A program made the position numbers and the translations under genes. Shown here in pieces: positions 62,806-64,000 of a DNA stretch of 64,000 bases (positions are counted from its first letter, which is position 1; each line of letters opens with the position of its first letter). Source of the stretch: Pantoea rwandensis (GTDB taxonomy: Bacteria; Pseudomonadota; Gammaproteobacteria; Enterobacterales; Enterobacteriaceae). The DNA lies in NCBI RefSeq assembly GCF_002095475.1, contig NZ_MLFR01000012.1:62001-126000 (forward strand). The letters are read 5' to 3'. The notes beneath the pieces were generated by a model. The model made no database searches. It saw only the letters and a list, made by a program, of their open reading frames with translations, and had not been told where the DNA came from.

Positions 62806-64000
62806 ATGACAGCACTGCTGGAACTGCGCGGTATCAGTAAACGTTTTGGTGCCGTCAAGGCATTGCAGGAGGTCGACCTCACATTGCAGGCCGGTGAGAT
62901 TCACGCGTTGGCGGGTGAAAATGGAGCCGGAAAATCGACCCTGATGAACATCATTGACGGCATCCTGCGCCCGGATAGCGGTGAAATATGGCTGGATGGG
63001 AAACCCGTGACCATCCGCTCACCGCGTGAAGCGCAGCAGTTGGGCATCGGTTTAGTACACCAAGAGATCGCCCTGTGCCCGGATATCAGTATTTATGAAA
63101 ATATCTGGATGGCACATCAACAGCGCGGCCTGCTGTTACCACACAAAGCGTTGCGGGAACGCGCGCAGCAGGTGATGAACCGCCTCGCCCCTATTCCCGT
63201 GAGTAAAAAGGTGGGTGAGCTGTCGCTGTCGCAGCAGCAGTTAGTTGAGATAGCGAAAGCCCTCACGTTAGATTGCCGGCTGCTGATCCTCGACGAACCC
63301 ACCGCTGCCCTCACCGAGCCAGAAGCGCAGACGCTGTTTAGCATTGTGCGCCAACTGCGCGATCAGGGCATGACGGTGGTGTATATCAGCCATCGCATGG
63401 CGGAGATTTTCGCGCTCTGCCAGCACATCACTATCCTGCGCGATGGCCGTACCGTTCACAGTGCCCCCCTCGCTAGCATGACGGCAGATGAGGTGATCAC
63501 GCGATTAGTCGGCCGAGAGTTGTCACAACTCTACCCTGATAAACGGCCCGTCAATGACGCTCCGCCTTTACTGGAAGTGCGGAATATCAGTGATGGGAAA
63601 CGCTTTCACGATATCCATTTTAACCTGCGTCCGGGGGAAATCCTCGGGATTGGCGGCTTGATGGGTGCTGGTCGCAGCGAGATTGCGCAGGGTATTTGCG
63701 CACTGCAGCCGCTCACTCGCGGCAGTATCCGTATTAAAGGTGAACCGGTGCGATTAAAGGATTATGCGGCGAGTATTCAGCAGCGCATGGTCTATTTATC
63801 TGAAGATCGCAAAGACGCGGGACTGTTTCTGGCGATGCCAATTGACTGGAATATCTCCGCATTGGACATCCGTGCTGTCAGCCATCACGGCTTAACGCTC
63901 AGCCCGCGTCGTGAACGTCTGCAAGCGGAAGCTCTGGCACAGCAGGTCAAACTAAAACGCGGCAAGCTAAGCGACCCAGTATCGTCACTTTCAGGTGGCA
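62806..64000 (+). CDS. Sugar ABC transporter ATP-binding protein, cut by window edge
   Basis: This RbsA-type double ATPase begins at the ATG at 62806 with AAGGAG upstream and runs off the right edge after about 398 residues. Module 1 has GENGAGKSTLMNII, LSLSQQQLVEIAKAL and LLILDEPTAAL; module 2 has GLMGAGRSEIAQG and reaches its SSLSGG signature at the last bases. It serves the binding protein just upstream. A permease should follow outside the window. Confidence 0.88.
   Translation, partial: MTALLELRGISKRFGAVKALQEVDLTLQAGEIHALAGENGAGKSTLMNIIDGILRPDSGEIWLDGKPVTIRSPREAQQLGIGLVHQEIALCPDISIYENIWMAHQQRGLLLPHKALRERAQQVMNRLAPIPVSKKVGELSLSQQQLVEIAKALTLDCRLLILDEPTAALTEPEAQTLFSIVRQLRDQGMTVVYISHRMAEIFALCQHITILRDGRTVHSAPLASMTADEVITRLVGRELSQLYPDKRPVNDAPPLLEVRNISDGKRFHDIHFNLRPGEILGIGGLMGAGRSEIAQGICALQPLTRGSIRIKGEPVRLKDYAASIQQRMVYLSEDRKDAGLFLAMPIDWNISALDIRAVSHHGLTLSPRRERLQAEALAQQVKLKRGKLSDPVSSLSGG

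Noticed and set aside
1..64000. CRISPR arrays, insertion sequences, integrases, tRNA and rRNA genes
   Set aside because: I looked for regular spaced repeats, transposase-like frames with terminal inverted repeats and RNA gene signatures and saw none. A tRNA or IS profile search would settle this.

Overview
The window looks like a 64 kb accessory-metabolism region of an enterobacterium, most likely in the Pantoea/Erwinia group. The basis is Enterobacterales-type proteins (OsmB, YbiU, a YciT-type DeoR regulator, a class C beta-lactamase), moderate GC, dense operons and strong AGGAGG-type ribosome sites. I saw no rRNA, tRNA, CRISPR array, insertion sequence, integrase or replication gene, so I cannot say whether it is chromosome or megaplasmid.

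Layout. 1-6.3 kb: two tandem XapX membrane proteins and an isochorismatase-fold hydrolase, divergent from a four-gene operon (amidohydrolase, DoxX, MFS exporter, alpha/beta hydrolase). 6.4-8.9 kb: pirin, GNAT and a LysR regulator. 8.9-18 kb: a complete nitrilase/radical-SAM 'Nit1C' cluster (MSMEG_0567-0572 / Sll0783-0787 families) plus an acyl-CoA synthetase, divergent from a MocR regulator with tandem operator repeats. The last two genes of that operon each carry one single-base deletion. 18-25.5 kb: a gallate-type catabolic island (galBCD, a DUF1932 dehydrogenase, a double-HTH LysR regulator, an aromatic-acid transporter) whose ring-cleaving enzyme is a type I (VOC) extradiol dioxygenase instead of the LigB-type GalA. 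25.5-30.5 kb: a sigma-54 enhancer-binding regulator divergent from a dehydrogenase/isomerase/binding-protein operon with a textbook -24/-12 promoter and tandem upstream repeats. 30.5-36.8 kb: a self-contained cydABDC operon for a short-Q-loop, CioAB-like bd oxidase. 36.8-42.9 kb: small envelope proteins, a Tat-exported amidohydrolase, OsmB, and a TetR/cytochrome b561/membrane catalase operon whose operator is repeated before a small divergent gene. 42.9-53.7 kb: an erythritol locus, with an ABC importer plus DeoR regulator on one strand and eryABCD on the other. 53.7-61.5 kb: acetyltransferase, YciT-like regulator, YbiU, a LuxR-type regulator, a ToxR/ToxS-like membrane pair, a P-loop kinase, a VOC protein, a monooxygenase and an AmpC-type beta-lactamase. 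61.7-64 kb: the start of another sugar ABC importer, cut by the window edge.

How it fits together. The region is a series of catabolic islands for plant- or soil-derived compounds (a gallate-like aromatic, erythritol, an inositol- or polyol-like sugar, nitriles or cyanide), each with its own local regulator. The two features related to cyanide (a Nit1C cluster, a family genetically linked elsewhere to cyanide assimilation, and a cyanide-insensitive-type terminal oxidase with its own CydDC) lie 14 kb apart and may be functionally connected; that link is inference. The strongest leads for new biology are the substituted ring-cleavage enzyme in the gal island, the double-HTH LysR regulator, the paired frameshifts in the Nit1C operon, and the TetR operator shared by the catalase/b561 operon and a small unknown gene.
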